DNA from: Saprospiraceae bacterium
GTDB lineage: Bacteria > Bacteroidota > Bacteroidia > Chitinophagales > Saprospiraceae
Direction of reading: 5' to 3'
Assembly (NCBI GenBank): GCA_029251525.1
Contig: JAQXDE010000055.1
Location: forward strand, 1-64,000
Length of the DNA: 64,000 nucleotides
Shown: piece after piece, positions 17,562 through 29,566 of the stretch
How the letters are laid out: each line of letters opens with the position of its first letter
Position numbering within the stretch: position 1 is the first letter of the stretch
Translations under genes and position numbers: made by a program
Notes under the pieces: model-generated
What the model saw: only the letters and a program-made list of their open reading frames with translations
Told to the model about the DNA's origin: nothing
The model's database searches: none

Positions 17562-20500
17562 ATGCTCAAGAAGTTTTTTCCTATCTTTTTCATTTTTTTC
17601 TTTTTTGTATTTCAAATATTCGCACAAGGAAGTCCAATCGTCAGATTCCCTAGTTTAAGCCCTGATGGTTCACAAATTAGTTTCAGCTATCAAGGAGACA
17701 TCTGGACAATGCCAGTCTCTGGTGGAATTGCGCGAAGATTGACTATTCATGAAAGTTATGAATCAAAACCACAGTGGAGTTCTGATGGGAAACAAATTCT
17801 TTTTCAAGGAAATCGTTTTGGAAATAATGATTTATTTGTGATAGATGCAAATGGAAGTGTTCCAAAACGATTGACTCATCATTCTACCAATGATGGCGAT
17901 GCTCGCTGGGGAATTGATGGAGAGATTATTTTTAATACTCGACGCGCATTCCAACAAGTAGAACGAGAACAAGAAATTCATTCTGTCAACAAAAATGGAG
18001 GAACACCTCATCGGATCATGGATGCAGTTGGTTTGATGCCCTCACCTTCTCCCGATGGAAATTATATAATGTTTATCAAAGGGAACTGCAGAGTAGAGCG
18101 AGAGGCTTACACTGGGCCAGCTCATCGAAGTTTATGGTTGTACAACAGGAATAGTGAAACATATATGGAAATGACGGAATTTGAAGGACAGGAGGTTTAC
18201 CCAGACTGGGGAGGGGAAGAAGTATATTTTTTAAGAGCTGTTGATGGTCGTTATAATATCTTTAAACTTAATATAAATGCAGATTCGAAAAATCCAGATC
18301 GATTAGTTCAATTGACTAAGTTTAAAGACGAAGGTATTCGGTATTTCGATGTAAATGAAGATGGATCTACTATCGTTTTTGAGAGAGGCGAGAATATTTA
18401 CACTATGAATACCAAAACAAAAAAGGTTTCTAAAGCATTAAAGATTCAGGTAACACAAGACTATCGTTTTGATCCTATTGAACATAAAACTTATTCAAAA
18501 AGCGCAACTAGTTTTGCTCTATCTCCAAATGAAAAACAAATTGCTTTCATCGTTCGTGGAGAACTTTTTATAAAATTAAATAACAAAGAGAAGAAGCGAT
18601 CGGTTCAATTGACTGATCATCCTTTTCGAGATAAAGAGCCAGTTTGGTTGAATGATACAACCTTACTTTTTGTTTCTGATCGTGATGGGAAATTTGATTT
18701 GTACGCAGTACATTCTAGTGATTCGAAAGAAGTTGATTTATTCAAAACATTTAAAACGAGTGTGAAAAAAATATCGAATGGAGTGGAGGATGAAGAAGGG
18801 ATAGTTATTTCTACTGACCGAAAAAGAATAGCTTACCGTCGAGGTAGAGGAACCTTAGTAGTTGCAGATATCTCACCACAAGGAAATTTAACTAATGAAA
18901 AAATATTAATGGATGGTTGGGCAACGCCAAGTGGCGTAAGCTGGAGTCCCGATAGTAAATGGTTGGCGTATGCTGCAAGCGATTTAGAGTTTAATCGGGA
19001 AATTTATATTCACCATGCCGATGGAAATCAAAAACCAGTTAATGTTAGTTTACACCCGCGTTCTGATTCTTCGCCAAAGTGGAGTAGGGATGGGAGTAAA
19101 TTAGGTTTTATTTCCTCTCGAAATAATGGAGATTCTGATGTTTGGTTTGTTTGGTTGAAAAAAGAAGACTGGGAAAAAACAAAACAAGATTGGGAAGATT
19201 CGGATGAGGATATACTTAATAAAGGAAAAGGTAAAAAAGGAGATAAAAAGAAAGATAAAAAAGTAGAACCGATCCAAATTGATTTTGAAGATATTCATGA
19301 GCGAATTGAGCAAGTTACTCGGTTGGCAGGGAACGAAGGAAATTTGATGGTTTCCAAAGATGGAGAATCATTTTATTTTACAACCAATGGTGGTGGGCGC
19401 GCAGGTTCTTCAGGGCCATCAAGTTTGATGTCAGTAAAATGGAATGGGGAAGAGATAAAAACGGTGGTTAAAAAAATTGATATTTCAAATTTGTCGCTGG
19501 ACAAGGGAGGAAATTTTCTATATGGAATTAGGAGAGGAGGAAGTTTGACCAAAATAAAAGTTGAAGGAGGAAAACAAGAAGGCCTTGGTTTTCAAGCAAA
19601 ATTAGATATTAATCATCGAGAGGAACGAAAGCAAATTTTTGAGGAAGGGTGGCGAAGACTGCGAGATGGTTTTTATGATCCAAATTTCCATGGACAAGAT
19701 TGGAATAAATTAAGAGCTAAATATTACGATCGTTGCATGAACGCCTCTACTCGACAAGATTTTCAAACTTTCTATAATGAAATGTTGGGACAACTTAATG
19801 CAAGTCATATGGGTATGAGAGGTGGAATGTCACCGGAAGATTTGCAAAGAGAACGAACAGGCTTACTTGGAATTGAGGTAGAACCTACATCTCAAGGTGT
19901 AAAAGTAATTTCGGTTGTTCCAGGTACACCAGCTGATAGAATGGAAAGTAAATTAAATATTGGTGATGTGATTCTTTCAGTGGATGGAGAAAATATTTCA
20001 ACTAACAATAATTTTTATAGCTTTTTAAATGGTAAAACTAATGAAAGAATATTGTTAAATGTAGTTACTGCTGCTGGATCTTCAAGAGATGTTATCATTC
20101 GTCCAACAAGTTCTTTGCGAACGGCACTTTACAATGATTGGGTGAAAGAGCGGAAACGATTGACTGAAAAATACTCAAATGGAAAACTCGGATATATTCA
20201 TATTCGAGGAATGAATTGGACTAGTTTTGAACGATTTGAAAGAGAGTTGACAGCAAGCGGTTTAGGGAAAGAAGGGTTGGTGATTGATGTAAGGTTTAAT
20301 GGTGGTGGTTGGACAACAGATATGTTGATGACAGTTTTAAGTGTTCGCCAACATTCATATACTGTTCCTCGAGGTGCTGCTAAAAGTTTAGAAAAGGAAC
20401 ATTTGAAATTCACAGAGACTTATCCTTTTGGGGAACGATTGCCGTTGTCAAGTTGGACAAGACCATCTATTGCACTATGTAATGAAAATAGTTATTCCAA

Positions 20501-20789
20501 TGCAGAGATTTTTTCTCATGCCTATAAACAATTAGGGATAGGAACTTTAGTTGGGAAACCAACTTTTGGAGCTGTTATTTCTACTGGAGGAAGTGGATTG
20601 TTAGATGGTTCATTTGTACGAATGCCTTTCCGAGCGTGGTATGTAAAAGCGACAAAGAAAAATATGGAATGGGGGCCAGCAGTTCCAGATATTGAAGTTC
20701 AAAATTCTGCAAATGGTAAAGCAAAAGGAGAAGATGAGCAATTAAGAAAAGCGGTGAGCGTTTTGTTAGAACAAATAGAAAGTAAATAA
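17562..20789 (+). CDS. Tricorn-type S41 protease with PDZ domain, exported
   Basis: A 1075-residue protein with signal peptide (1-21, FQIFAQ). The N-terminal two thirds are two beta-propeller regions built of WD40/PD40-like repeats (FPSLSPDGSQISFSYQGDIW, KPQWSSDGKQILFQGNRFG, SWSPDSKWLAYAASD). A Lys-rich insert (about 548-565) follows. The core has GWRRLRDGFYDPNFHGQDW, His in LNASHMGM (about 748), a PDZ domain (about 765-850: LLGIEVEPTSQGVKVISVVP) and the catalytic Ser in ENSYSNAEIFSHAY (about 977), as in tricorn. It degrades peptides; here an envelope location is expected from the signal peptide. It ends 21 bases before a strong hairpin. Confidence 0.92.
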   Translation: MLKKFFPIFFIFFFFVFQIFAQGSPIVRFPSLSPDGSQISFSYQGDIWTMPVSGGIARRLTIHESYESKPQWSSDGKQILFQGNRFGNNDLFVIDANGSVPKRLTHHSTNDGDARWGIDGEIIFNTRRAFQQVEREQEIHSVNKNGGTPHRIMDAVGLMPSPSPDGNYIMFIKGNCRVEREAYTGPAHRSLWLYNRNSETYMEMTEFEGQEVYPDWGGEEVYFLRAVDGRYNIFKLNINADSKNPDRLVQLTKFKDEGIRYFDVNEDGSTIVFERGENIYTMNTKTKKVSKALKIQVTQDYRFDPIEHKTYSKSATSFALSPNEKQIAFIVRGELFIKLNNKEKKRSVQLTDHPFRDKEPVWLNDTTLLFVSDRDGKFDLYAVHSSDSKEVDLFKTFKTSVKKISNGVEDEEGIVISTDRKRIAYRRGRGTLVVADISPQGNLTNEKILMDGWATPSGVSWSPDSKWLAYAASDLEFNREIYIHHADGNQKPVNVSLHPRSDSSPKWSRDGSKLGFISSRNNGDSDVWFVWLKKEDWEKTKQDWEDSDEDILNKGKGKKGDKKKDKKVEPIQIDFEDIHERIEQVTRLAGNEGNLMVSKDGESFYFTTNGGGRAGSSGPSSLMSVKWNGEEIKTVVKKIDISNLSLDKGGNFLYGIRRGGSLTKIKVEGGKQEGLGFQAKLDINHREERKQIFEEGWRRLRDGFYDPNFHGQDWNKLRAKYYDRCMNASTRQDFQTFYNEMLGQLNASHMGMRGGMSPEDLQRERTGLLGIEVEPTSQGVKVISVVPGTPADRMESKLNIGDVILSVDGENISTNNNFYSFLNGKTNERILLNVVTAAGSSRDVIIRPTSSLRTALYNDWVKERKRLTEKYSNGKLGYIHIRGMNWTSFERFERELTASGLGKEGLVIDVRFNGGGWTTDMLMTVLSVRQHSYTVPRGAAKSLEKEHLKFTETYPFGERLPLSSWTRPSIALCNENSYSNAEIFSHAYKQLGIGTLVGKPTFGAVISTGGSGLLDGSFVRMPFRAWYVKATKKNMEWGPAVPDIEVQNSANGKAKGEDEQLRKAVSVLLEQIESK

Positions 20790-20810
20790 TATTAGGTTTT
20801 CCTTTTGGAA

Positions 20811-20842
20811 AGTCCTTCCAGATTTTAGAATCTGGAAGGACT
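20811..20842. terminator. Perfect 14-bp hairpin, copy 2 of the repeated element
   Basis: Arms 20811-20824 and 20829-20842 surround the loop TTAG and are followed by a short T-run on the plus strand. It lies between two convergent genes and likely terminates the protease transcript. The core is the same as that at 1242-1276. Confidence 0.75.
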
Positions 20843-20864
20843 TTTATTATAAATAAAAATTAAT

Positions 20865-22118
20865 CTAAGCTTTTACCTTTTCTTTTTTTGCCAAATAAAA
20901 TAACTCTGAACAATTTTCTTTTATCAAAATTTCATTAGCAACTCTGTGAATATCGGCTGAAGTAACATTTTGATAAGCAACAGCTTCAGAATTAATCAAT
21001 TCAGCATCACCTAATAATTCGAAGAAAGCTAAATTGATTGCTTTGTTTAAAATGCTTGCCTCTGAAAATTCTAAAGAGCTCTCCATTTTGTTTTTTATTT
21101 TCGCTAATTCTCGTTCATCGACAAGTTCACTTTTGATAGTTTCGAGTTCTTTCCAGATAGCAGCCTCTGCCTGTTCCATTGAAATTCCATTTGCAGGTTT
21201 TCCTTCCACGATCAATAAACCTGGGTCGATATAACCAGTAACATACGCATCAATTTGAGTGAAGATTTGCTCCTCTTTCATCAATCTTTGATACAATCTA
21301 GCAGATCTACCATTTCCTAAAATATCAGATAACAAATCGATGGAGTAGTAATTATCGTCTACTCTGCCAGGCATATGGAAAGCTAAATATAAAGCATTGG
21401 TTGGAACGTTTGCTTTGTTTTCCTTTCTCCTAAATTCATTTTGAATAGGCTCTTGTTTTAAATTTCTTTGGTAAACGTTTCCACTTGGAATATCACCAAA
21501 CCAGTTTTTTACTAATTTTTTTGCTGATTCAGGTTTAATATTTCCAGCAATAACTAGAATGGCATTATTTGGACAATAGTATTTTTTGAAAAATTCCTTA
21601 ACATCTTCTAAATTGGCATCTTCAACATGTTTAGGCACTTTTCCAATCGTTGGTACTTTGTAAGGGTGTACTTTATAGGCCAAATCAGATAGGTGATGCC
21701 AAACATCCCCATATGGTTGATTGAGACAAGTTTCCTTAAATTCTTCAACTACAACTTTACGTTGAACGTCCAAACTTTTTTTCGAGAAATTTAAACTACT
21801 CATACGATCTGACTCTAGCCAAAGTACTGTTTCTAAATTTTCCATTGGGACTAAGTCGTAATAATTCGTGATGTCAGAATTAGTAAATGCATTGCACTCA
21901 CCACCTGCCATTTGAATTGGATCGTCGAATTCAGGTGCATTTTTCGAACCACCAAACATTAAGTGTTCAAACAAGTGTGCAAAGCCAGTTTTGTCAGGAG
22001 ACTCGTCACGTGCTCCTACATTGTACAAAATATTGACTGCCGCCATCGGCGTACTATTATCCTCATGTACTAAAACTCGCAGTCCATTTTTTAAGGTGAA
22101 TCTTGAAAATTCAATCAT
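20865..22118 (-). CDS. M16 family zinc peptidase (pitrilysin/processing-peptidase type)
   Basis: A 417-residue protein. The inverted zinc motif HLFEH (His48, Glu51, His52) and the downstream acidic ligand region VVVEEFKETCLNQPYG are intact, so it should be an active metallopeptidase. The C-terminal half has the R/Y pair region NGRSARLYQRLMKEEQI found in M16 proteins. The start chosen is Met at 22118 (MIEFSRFTLKNGLRVLVHED); an in-frame ATG at 22205 would add 29 residues unlike any family N-terminus and would begin inside a promoter-like element (22203-22210). There is no signal peptide, so it is probably cytoplasmic. It is a single gene. Confidence 0.92.
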   Translation of the reverse strand: MIEFSRFTLKNGLRVLVHEDNSTPMAAVNILYNVGARDESPDKTGFAHLFEHLMFGGSKNAPEFDDPIQMAGGECNAFTNSDITNYYDLVPMENLETVLWLESDRMSSLNFSKKSLDVQRKVVVEEFKETCLNQPYGDVWHHLSDLAYKVHPYKVPTIGKVPKHVEDANLEDVKEFFKKYYCPNNAILVIAGNIKPESAKKLVKNWFGDIPSGNVYQRNLKQEPIQNEFRRKENKANVPTNALYLAFHMPGRVDDNYYSIDLLSDILGNGRSARLYQRLMKEEQIFTQIDAYVTGYIDPGLLIVEGKPANGISMEQAEAAIWKELETIKSELVDERELAKIKNKMESSLEFSEASILNKAINLAFFELLGDAELINSEAVAYQNVTSADIHRVANEILIKENCSELFYLAKKEKVKA

Positions 22119-22202
22119 ATTAATTGCCGCATTTAGGCACTTATTTTTTTGTATAAAAAACAAAATTACCCTTTTTTCAGTATAAAAATATTTTTCATAC
22201 AC

Positions 22203-22210
22203 CAAAAGTA
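22203..22210 (-). promoter_or_regulatory. -7 promoter element for the M16 peptidase
   Basis: Minus-strand TACTTTTG fits TAnnTTTG and lies 85 bases upstream of the chosen ATG. It overlaps the alternative upstream ATG and so argues against it. Confidence 0.45.
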
Positions 22211-22412
22211 ATATTCCCTACATCTCTAAAAATAACTGAATGTACGAAATGATTTTTTCACTCAGTTGTAAACCTTTCAAGTAGCAACCAATTTTTAATT
22301 GGAAGCAAAAAAGAATTAAAATATATGGGCAAATGCAACAGGCAAACTTAATGAGAGTTGAGCCAACAATATTGTATTGCCTTTTTTATAAAACATTAAA
22401 AATCAATAAGTT

Positions 22413-23165
22413 ATGATGAATAATGATATTTCAAGATTACGGAAGAACCGGGTGGTAAATTTTAAATTAGGGTTAATTACTTCATTGAGTTTTGTTATCA
22501 TGGCATTTAATTTCACATCTCATCCTTTTACTGAATCCATCCATGAGGGCTGCACATTAAAATTTGATGACGAAGAAGTTAAGATTGAAAGAACTTTCCA
22601 AAGAAAAACACCACCACTACCGGAAGTTAATATTTCAGATCACATTGAATCTGTAGATGAAGTTGCGTTGACTGAACCAGTAGAACCACAACCAATTTCG
22701 ATAGATATTGAAAAAGGTCCTGAGCCATTTTTTATTGATCCGTTTGAAGGAGATATTGACGAAATTGAACCTGAAGTGGAAGAACCAATTGATTTTTTAG
22801 TAGAGGAACCTGTTCGAGATTTTGCTGAATACATGCCTAGTTTTGGGATCTGTAACTATAGTGAAATGTCAAAAGATGAATATAAGGCTTGTTCTGATGC
22901 TGCATTGATCAGATATTTTGCAAAACATATTAAATATCCTACTATTGCTCGTGAAAATAGAATCGAGGGAAGAGTAATTTTAAGGTTTGTAATTGATGCA
23001 AATGGTGATGTTCAAAATGCAAAAGTATTGCGTGGTGTATCCGGAGGTTGTTCAGAAGAAGCATTACGAGTACTCAAAAATATGCCAAAATGGAAAGCTG
23101 GAAGACATAGTGGGCGAAATGTGAAAGTGAATTTCACTTTGCCAGTTACCTTTAAATTACAGTAG
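22413..23165 (+). CDS. TonB-family energy-transducing protein
   Basis: A 250-residue protein with one membrane helix near the N-terminus (about 18-34, LGLITSLSFVIMAFNFT), a Pro/Glu-rich periplasmic stretch (about 65-140), and a C-terminal TonB domain (about 165-250: YPTIARENRIEGRVILRFVI, DANGDVQNAKVLRGVSGGCS, GRNVKVNFTLPVTFKLQ). It couples the inner-membrane proton gradient to outer-membrane transport or to sensing. No ExbB/ExbD genes are near. The first Met at 22413 places about 17 positively charged residues before the helix, as expected for an inner-membrane anchor. Confidence 0.9.
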   Translation: MMNNDISRLRKNRVVNFKLGLITSLSFVIMAFNFTSHPFTESIHEGCTLKFDDEEVKIERTFQRKTPPLPEVNISDHIESVDEVALTEPVEPQPISIDIEKGPEPFFIDPFEGDIDEIEPEVEEPIDFLVEEPVRDFAEYMPSFGICNYSEMSKDEYKACSDAALIRYFAKHIKYPTIARENRIEGRVILRFVIDANGDVQNAKVLRGVSGGCSEEALRVLKNMPKWKAGRHSGRNVKVNFTLPVTFKLQ

Positions 23166-23290
23166 GCTTAATAATGTAAATAGATTGTTACGGAAATAAA
23201 GATTGAATTTAGAATTTAAAACATGGTAGTTTTTCGACGACAGGAAGGGGTAGATTCTGAAAGGAACTGCCTTTTTCATTTTTTAGATTT

Positions 23291-23327
23291 GGTCACAGTC
23301 TAAACGGATCTGTGTTAGACTGTGACC
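23291..23327. terminator. Hairpin between convergent genes
   Basis: Arms 23291-23302 and 23316-23327 (GGTCACAGTCTA and its complement) form a perfect 12-bp stem with a 13-base loop, placed between the convergent tonB-like and M14 genes. Confidence 0.6.
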
Positions 23328-23337
23328 AGAGATAATT

Positions 23338-26016
23338 CTAATTATTTCTTAACAACATAACTGCATTCTGCATCATCCTCGATGGTCCACGCCAAAACAT
23401 ACGGTATTGTGTATTATCCAAAAAGAAAACAACTTTTCCTTTACCCATGTTTTTTACTCCGGCAAAAGCATTTCCAGATAGATGTTTCAGGTTTTCTTGA
23501 GAAGCGTAACCTGAAGCTAATAATTTATTTTCATTTTTAGAGTAATAGCCTACCGTTTGGAAACTTGGACTTGGAGCTAAGGCTAACGAACCAAATTTCA
23601 ATGCGAATAAATTATTAGGCATTCCAAAAGCCAGCGGATTTGAAGCATCAATATGAGCATTCAAAGCAGAGCCTGGAATACGTTTTTTTCCATGATAATC
23701 TTCTTGATCTGCGAAGGCTAAGTATTTTGCATTTTCACTGGAATCTTGTTTTACTTCTAATAGTTTCACATCCGTAAAATCTGATTTTTCTTTTGTGAGA
23801 AAAGTAGCTGAACCTTCTGTTGCAATTAAAATACCTCCTCGATTGACCCAATCTTTCAGCTTTGCTAAACTATTTTTAGCAAATAATTTTTTCAAATTAT
23901 TAGGATTTGCACCTGGCATAATTAATACATCGTAATCATTTAAATCTGCAAAACCATATCGTGATCCGAAGTGAGGCATATCAGTTTGTTCCAAAACAGA
24001 GGTTCTAATTCTTTCTACAGGAAGCTCAGTAATTTTATCAAACAAAAAATAAAGTTGCCCACTAGTGTAGGTTGAAAACGGCGGCTCGACTAACATTGCT
24101 ACTCTTGGTTGGTGAATTGGTTTACTACTATTTGAAGCCAAATCAATGCCTTTTAACATCCTTCCTGTTTGTTGTCCATCAATCACAATGTTGCAATCGT
24201 TTGCAATTTCTGCCAAATCTTTTTCAATTGAATTCCACTTATCTCGATTTCTTCCCTTTAGCAAAATTAAACTTCCTGCAGACCAAGTTTTTTGATTGCT
24301 TGAAAATGGTTTTTGAGCAGAACGAACTCGGTAACCTTTTTTCCATAACATTGCTAAAGCTTTGGGAGCATTCGTTTGTTTCCACTCAATCGTATAAGCA
24401 TAATTAGCATTAGGAATTGTAACACCTTTAGCTGTAACCGGCATACTTTTTACTTCTGTAGTTTTAAATCCGTTTTTTAATCCATTGATAGGCAATGAGT
24501 TAGAAGTGTAGAAAGCATTTAAGTTGTAAGCCAATGGAGCAGCCCAAGTGGACATGTCGTACATCACAGAATCTTCGATTGCCATATTTGGGGATAGAAT
24601 ACTATTGATAAACAAATGTCGAGCTTGATCGGTTGAAACGATAAAAGTACCTTTTGTAAAAGTCTTGTTAGTAATATTTTTTCGTTGGTAAGAAGTAACG
24701 TTTTTTACTTGAAAAGAATCTTCTGCTTGATGAATTTTGACACCATGTTTTAATAAAATATTAATCAACTCATATAAATGCCCATCTGGCTCATTAGGGA
24801 AAATATAAGCTTTAACCTTGCTTTTACTATTTTTTGGATTAAGTGTTTCGTACGTATATTTTAGGAAAATATCTTTTCGCTCTGCTGATTTTTTTAAAGT
24901 CGCTAAGGAGGTTGTGTAATGGTCAAAAATTCGTTGCCGCAATGTTAAAATATATCCATCATTCGTTCTTATTGCTCGACCACCTGCGATTCCACCTTGC
25001 TCTGTCAACATCCCGACTGCACCCATCACACTCGGATAACTTGATCCGTAACCTGGGTAGTAAAAGTCAAATGCCTCCCGTGTAAAATAATTGATTTGGT
25101 TTTTATCAAATTCTTCAATATTTGCTCGACCAATCGTGTCAGCTAATGCTTCATATTGAGCAGGAAGTAATAAATTTCGAGGTGTCGTACCTGGAACTGT
25201 AAAATAATTACTATGATATCCTTGCTCATGATAATCAACATGAACTTGTGGCATCCACTTCTGATATACTGAAATATGTCCTCGTGACTCAGGATGAATT
25301 AACCAAATCCAATCCCGATTTAAGTCAAACCAATAATGGTTAGTCCGACCATTTGGGAAGGGAGCATGGTGTTCTAGGTCATGTGGTTCAATCGCCAGTT
25401 CACTTCGCTGAACAGAGTTGTACCAATTGGTATATCTGTCTCGACCATCAGGATTTATACATGGCATCATAACGAAAACTGAATTTTTTAAAATATTTTT
25501 TGTCTCATTATTATCGACAGCAGCTAAACGATAAGCTGCTTGCATCGCTGCTTCTGTACTCGATGCTTCATTGCCATGAATGTTATAGCTATAAGAAACT
25601 ATAACTGGTTGTTCTTTTATCAATTCAGCGGCATCGGAGGCAGAAATATTTTGAGGATCAGCAAGTTGGAGATTATTTTTTCGAATGGTTTCAATATTTT
25701 TTTGATTTTCTTCGGAGGTAATGACTAGATATATGAGTCTTTTTCCTTCGTAAGTTTCCCCGTAAGTATGGATGGAGATTCTTGGTGAGGCTACTGCTAG
25801 TTTTTCAAAATAATCCAAAATGTCAGCATGGATGGAAAACCGTTCACCTAATTTATATCCTAATTCGGTGGCAGGTATAGGAATATTTTTGTTATAAGTT
25901 AGATTGGGCTCAAAGGCAAATCTATCTTCGATTAATTGCTGAGCAAAAAATGAAGTAGTCGTAAATAACAATGAAATTACAAAAGATAGTTTTTTGAGAG
26001 GGAAATATTTTCTCAT
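23338..26016 (-). CDS. M14 family zinc carboxypeptidase, exported
   Basis: An 892-residue protein with signal peptide (1-25, TTSFFAQ). The M14 domain covers about residues 55-370: zinc ligands His147 and Glu150 in NIHGNEASSTE, the NPDGRDRYTNW substrate-binding segment, and the third zinc His in HVDYHEQGYHSNYF; MLTEQGG is near the catalytic Glu. The C-terminal part (about 640-780) contains a glutamine-amidotransferase-like Rossmann segment (YDVLIMPGANPNNLKKLF, LKDWVNRGGILIATEGSA), a common arrangement in large M14 proteins of Bacteroidota. It should trim peptides in the periplasm or outside. It is transcribed alone. Confidence 0.92.
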   Translation of the reverse strand: MRKYFPLKKLSFVISLLFTTTSFFAQQLIEDRFAFEPNLTYNKNIPIPATELGYKLGERFSIHADILDYFEKLAVASPRISIHTYGETYEGKRLIYLVITSEENQKNIETIRKNNLQLADPQNISASDAAELIKEQPVIVSYSYNIHGNEASSTEAAMQAAYRLAAVDNNETKNILKNSVFVMMPCINPDGRDRYTNWYNSVQRSELAIEPHDLEHHAPFPNGRTNHYWFDLNRDWIWLIHPESRGHISVYQKWMPQVHVDYHEQGYHSNYFTVPGTTPRNLLLPAQYEALADTIGRANIEEFDKNQINYFTREAFDFYYPGYGSSYPSVMGAVGMLTEQGGIAGGRAIRTNDGYILTLRQRIFDHYTTSLATLKKSAERKDIFLKYTYETLNPKNSKSKVKAYIFPNEPDGHLYELINILLKHGVKIHQAEDSFQVKNVTSYQRKNITNKTFTKGTFIVSTDQARHLFINSILSPNMAIEDSVMYDMSTWAAPLAYNLNAFYTSNSLPINGLKNGFKTTEVKSMPVTAKGVTIPNANYAYTIEWKQTNAPKALAMLWKKGYRVRSAQKPFSSNQKTWSAGSLILLKGRNRDKWNSIEKDLAEIANDCNIVIDGQQTGRMLKGIDLASNSSKPIHQPRVAMLVEPPFSTYTSGQLYFLFDKITELPVERIRTSVLEQTDMPHFGSRYGFADLNDYDVLIMPGANPNNLKKLFAKNSLAKLKDWVNRGGILIATEGSATFLTKEKSDFTDVKLLEVKQDSSENAKYLAFADQEDYHGKKRIPGSALNAHIDASNPLAFGMPNNLFALKFGSLALAPSPSFQTVGYYSKNENKLLASGYASQENLKHLSGNAFAGVKNMGKGKVVFFLDNTQYRMFWRGPSRMMQNAVMLLRNN

Positions 26017-26550
26017 GATTTTAGAAATTGGTTTTGTTGAAAATAGAAATGGAAAGATAAGAATAATGAAGAGAAATTATCTATAGTATAGACTTTACTA
26101 GTTGACGAAATAATAAGGATTGTAGATAAGTCAATAAAGTCTGGATTAGTCTGTGAATGATTTACTTATAAATTGATCTTAACTCTCATTTGTTTTATAA
26201 AAATAATTCCAATTGTAGAAGAGACAAAAATAATATAGGTAGGTCAAGTCTATCATCCAATTTATAGGGTTTTGTCTGACAAGCCTAATTTCGCAAAGTT
26301 CTTCCATCTACTAATGTAACAAAAGCTTCTATGAGGATCCTAAAGATATTTTGTCGTTTATTCATGGCACCCACTAGTACTTGAAATAGCAATTCGATGA
26401 TGCTTATTGAATCAAATAATTGCAATAAGCATAATTAAAATTTTATTTTTTTGAAAGATAGAGATACTTTTGGTTTTAAATTTAAAGTGGTAGATGATTT
26501 TTTATTTGGAGGAAGTTTTACTTCTTTTGTGAGAAAATAAATCCATATTT
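26017..26550. other. Intergenic region, 534 bp
   Basis: A divergent spacer between the M14 peptidase and the MOSC gene. It contains a 26-codon minus-strand frame (26285-26365, starting MNKRQNIFRILIEAFV) and an ATG-less plus-strand open end just before 26541 (FGFKFKVVDDFLFGGSFTS). Either may be a relic; neither is supported as a gene. Confidence 0.4.
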
Positions 26551-27351
26551 ATGAAAATCTCAGCGCTTCACATCTATCCTGTCAAATCTTTGGGTGGAAT
26601 TTCATTGCAGGAGGCTACTCTAACCTCCAAGGGTCTAATGTACGATCGTAACTGGATGTTGTTGGATGAGAATGGTGTTTTTATGACTCAGCGCAAATAT
26701 CCAAAAATGGCTTTGATTCTTACGAAGATTAAAAATGGTCAATTAATTTTTTCTTATAAGGAGACAGGTTCAATCACAAGTATTCCGATTTTGAAAAAAT
26801 ATGGAGAAACTATTCAATCAAAAGTTTGGAACAACTCGTGTGAAGTTCAAAAAGTAGATTCAATAGGAGAATGGTTTTCCGAAATATTTGGTTTCAGATG
26901 TACTTTAGTTTTTTTTCCTGAAAAAAATATACGAACTAAAAAAGTGGAAGGCGAGATCATTCAAAATTTGGTAAGCCTTGCAGACAAGTCTCCAGTTTTG
27001 ATTACAAATACAGCTTCTTTAAAGGAATTAAATGGTCGATTAGAAAATAAAATATCTATGAATCGTTTTAGATCTAACATTATATTTACGGGAAGAGATG
27101 CATATGAAGAAGATAGATGGAAAAGAATAAATATTGGGGAAACAGATTTTAATACAGTTGAAATTTGTGGTAGATGTAAATTAATAAATGTAGATCATTT
27201 AACCGGCTTACCAACTACGCAACCTTTAGAAGCTCTTTCTCAATATCGCAAAATGGAAAGAGAGATTAAGTTTGGAATGAGGATGACATGTGATTTGAGA
27301 TATGGTAGACAATCTAAAATTAAAATAGGAGATAAAATAGTTGTTGTTTAA
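26551..27351 (+). CDS. MOSC-domain protein (mARC/YcbX type)
   Basis: A 266-residue protein. The N-terminal MOSC_N beta-barrel domain (residues 1-115: ISALHIYPVKSLGGISLQEA, LMYDRNWMLLDENGVFMTQR) is followed by the MOSC domain (about 120-266: NRFRSNIIFTGRDAYEEDRW) with the molybdenum-cofactor-binding Cys in CGRCKLINVDHLTG. Such proteins reduce N-hydroxylated compounds using a molybdenum cofactor. The C-terminal 2Fe-2S ferredoxin domain of YcbX is absent, so electrons must come from a separate protein. It is followed on the same strand, 117 bases later, by fadH, which has its own promoter element. Confidence 0.9.
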   Translation: MKISALHIYPVKSLGGISLQEATLTSKGLMYDRNWMLLDENGVFMTQRKYPKMALILTKIKNGQLIFSYKETGSITSIPILKKYGETIQSKVWNNSCEVQKVDSIGEWFSEIFGFRCTLVFFPEKNIRTKKVEGEIIQNLVSLADKSPVLITNTASLKELNGRLENKISMNRFRSNIIFTGRDAYEEDRWKRINIGETDFNTVEICGRCKLINVDHLTGLPTTQPLEALSQYRKMEREIKFGMRMTCDLRYGRQSKIKIGDKIVVV

Positions 27352-27429
27352 ATATGGCGCTTATAAGTTATTGGTAGTCAATTGTTTAAGTCTATTTTTT
27401 CTTTCAGTATATTTTAAGAAGAAATTTAG

Positions 27430-29496
<2,067 letters not shown>

Positions 29497-29566
29497 ATTT
29501 TAGTTACTGCTTAAATAAAGAAGAATGATAGAAGTTAAAAGGATTGTTTAAGACTGTGTTGTGTAT

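Noticed and set aside
24072-24407. 111-codon frame opposite the M14 carboxypeptidase
   Set aside because: It is a shadow of the peptidase; no motif of its own.
26285-26365. 26-codon frame as a confirmed gene
   Set aside because: Too short and unsupported; kept only as an observation.
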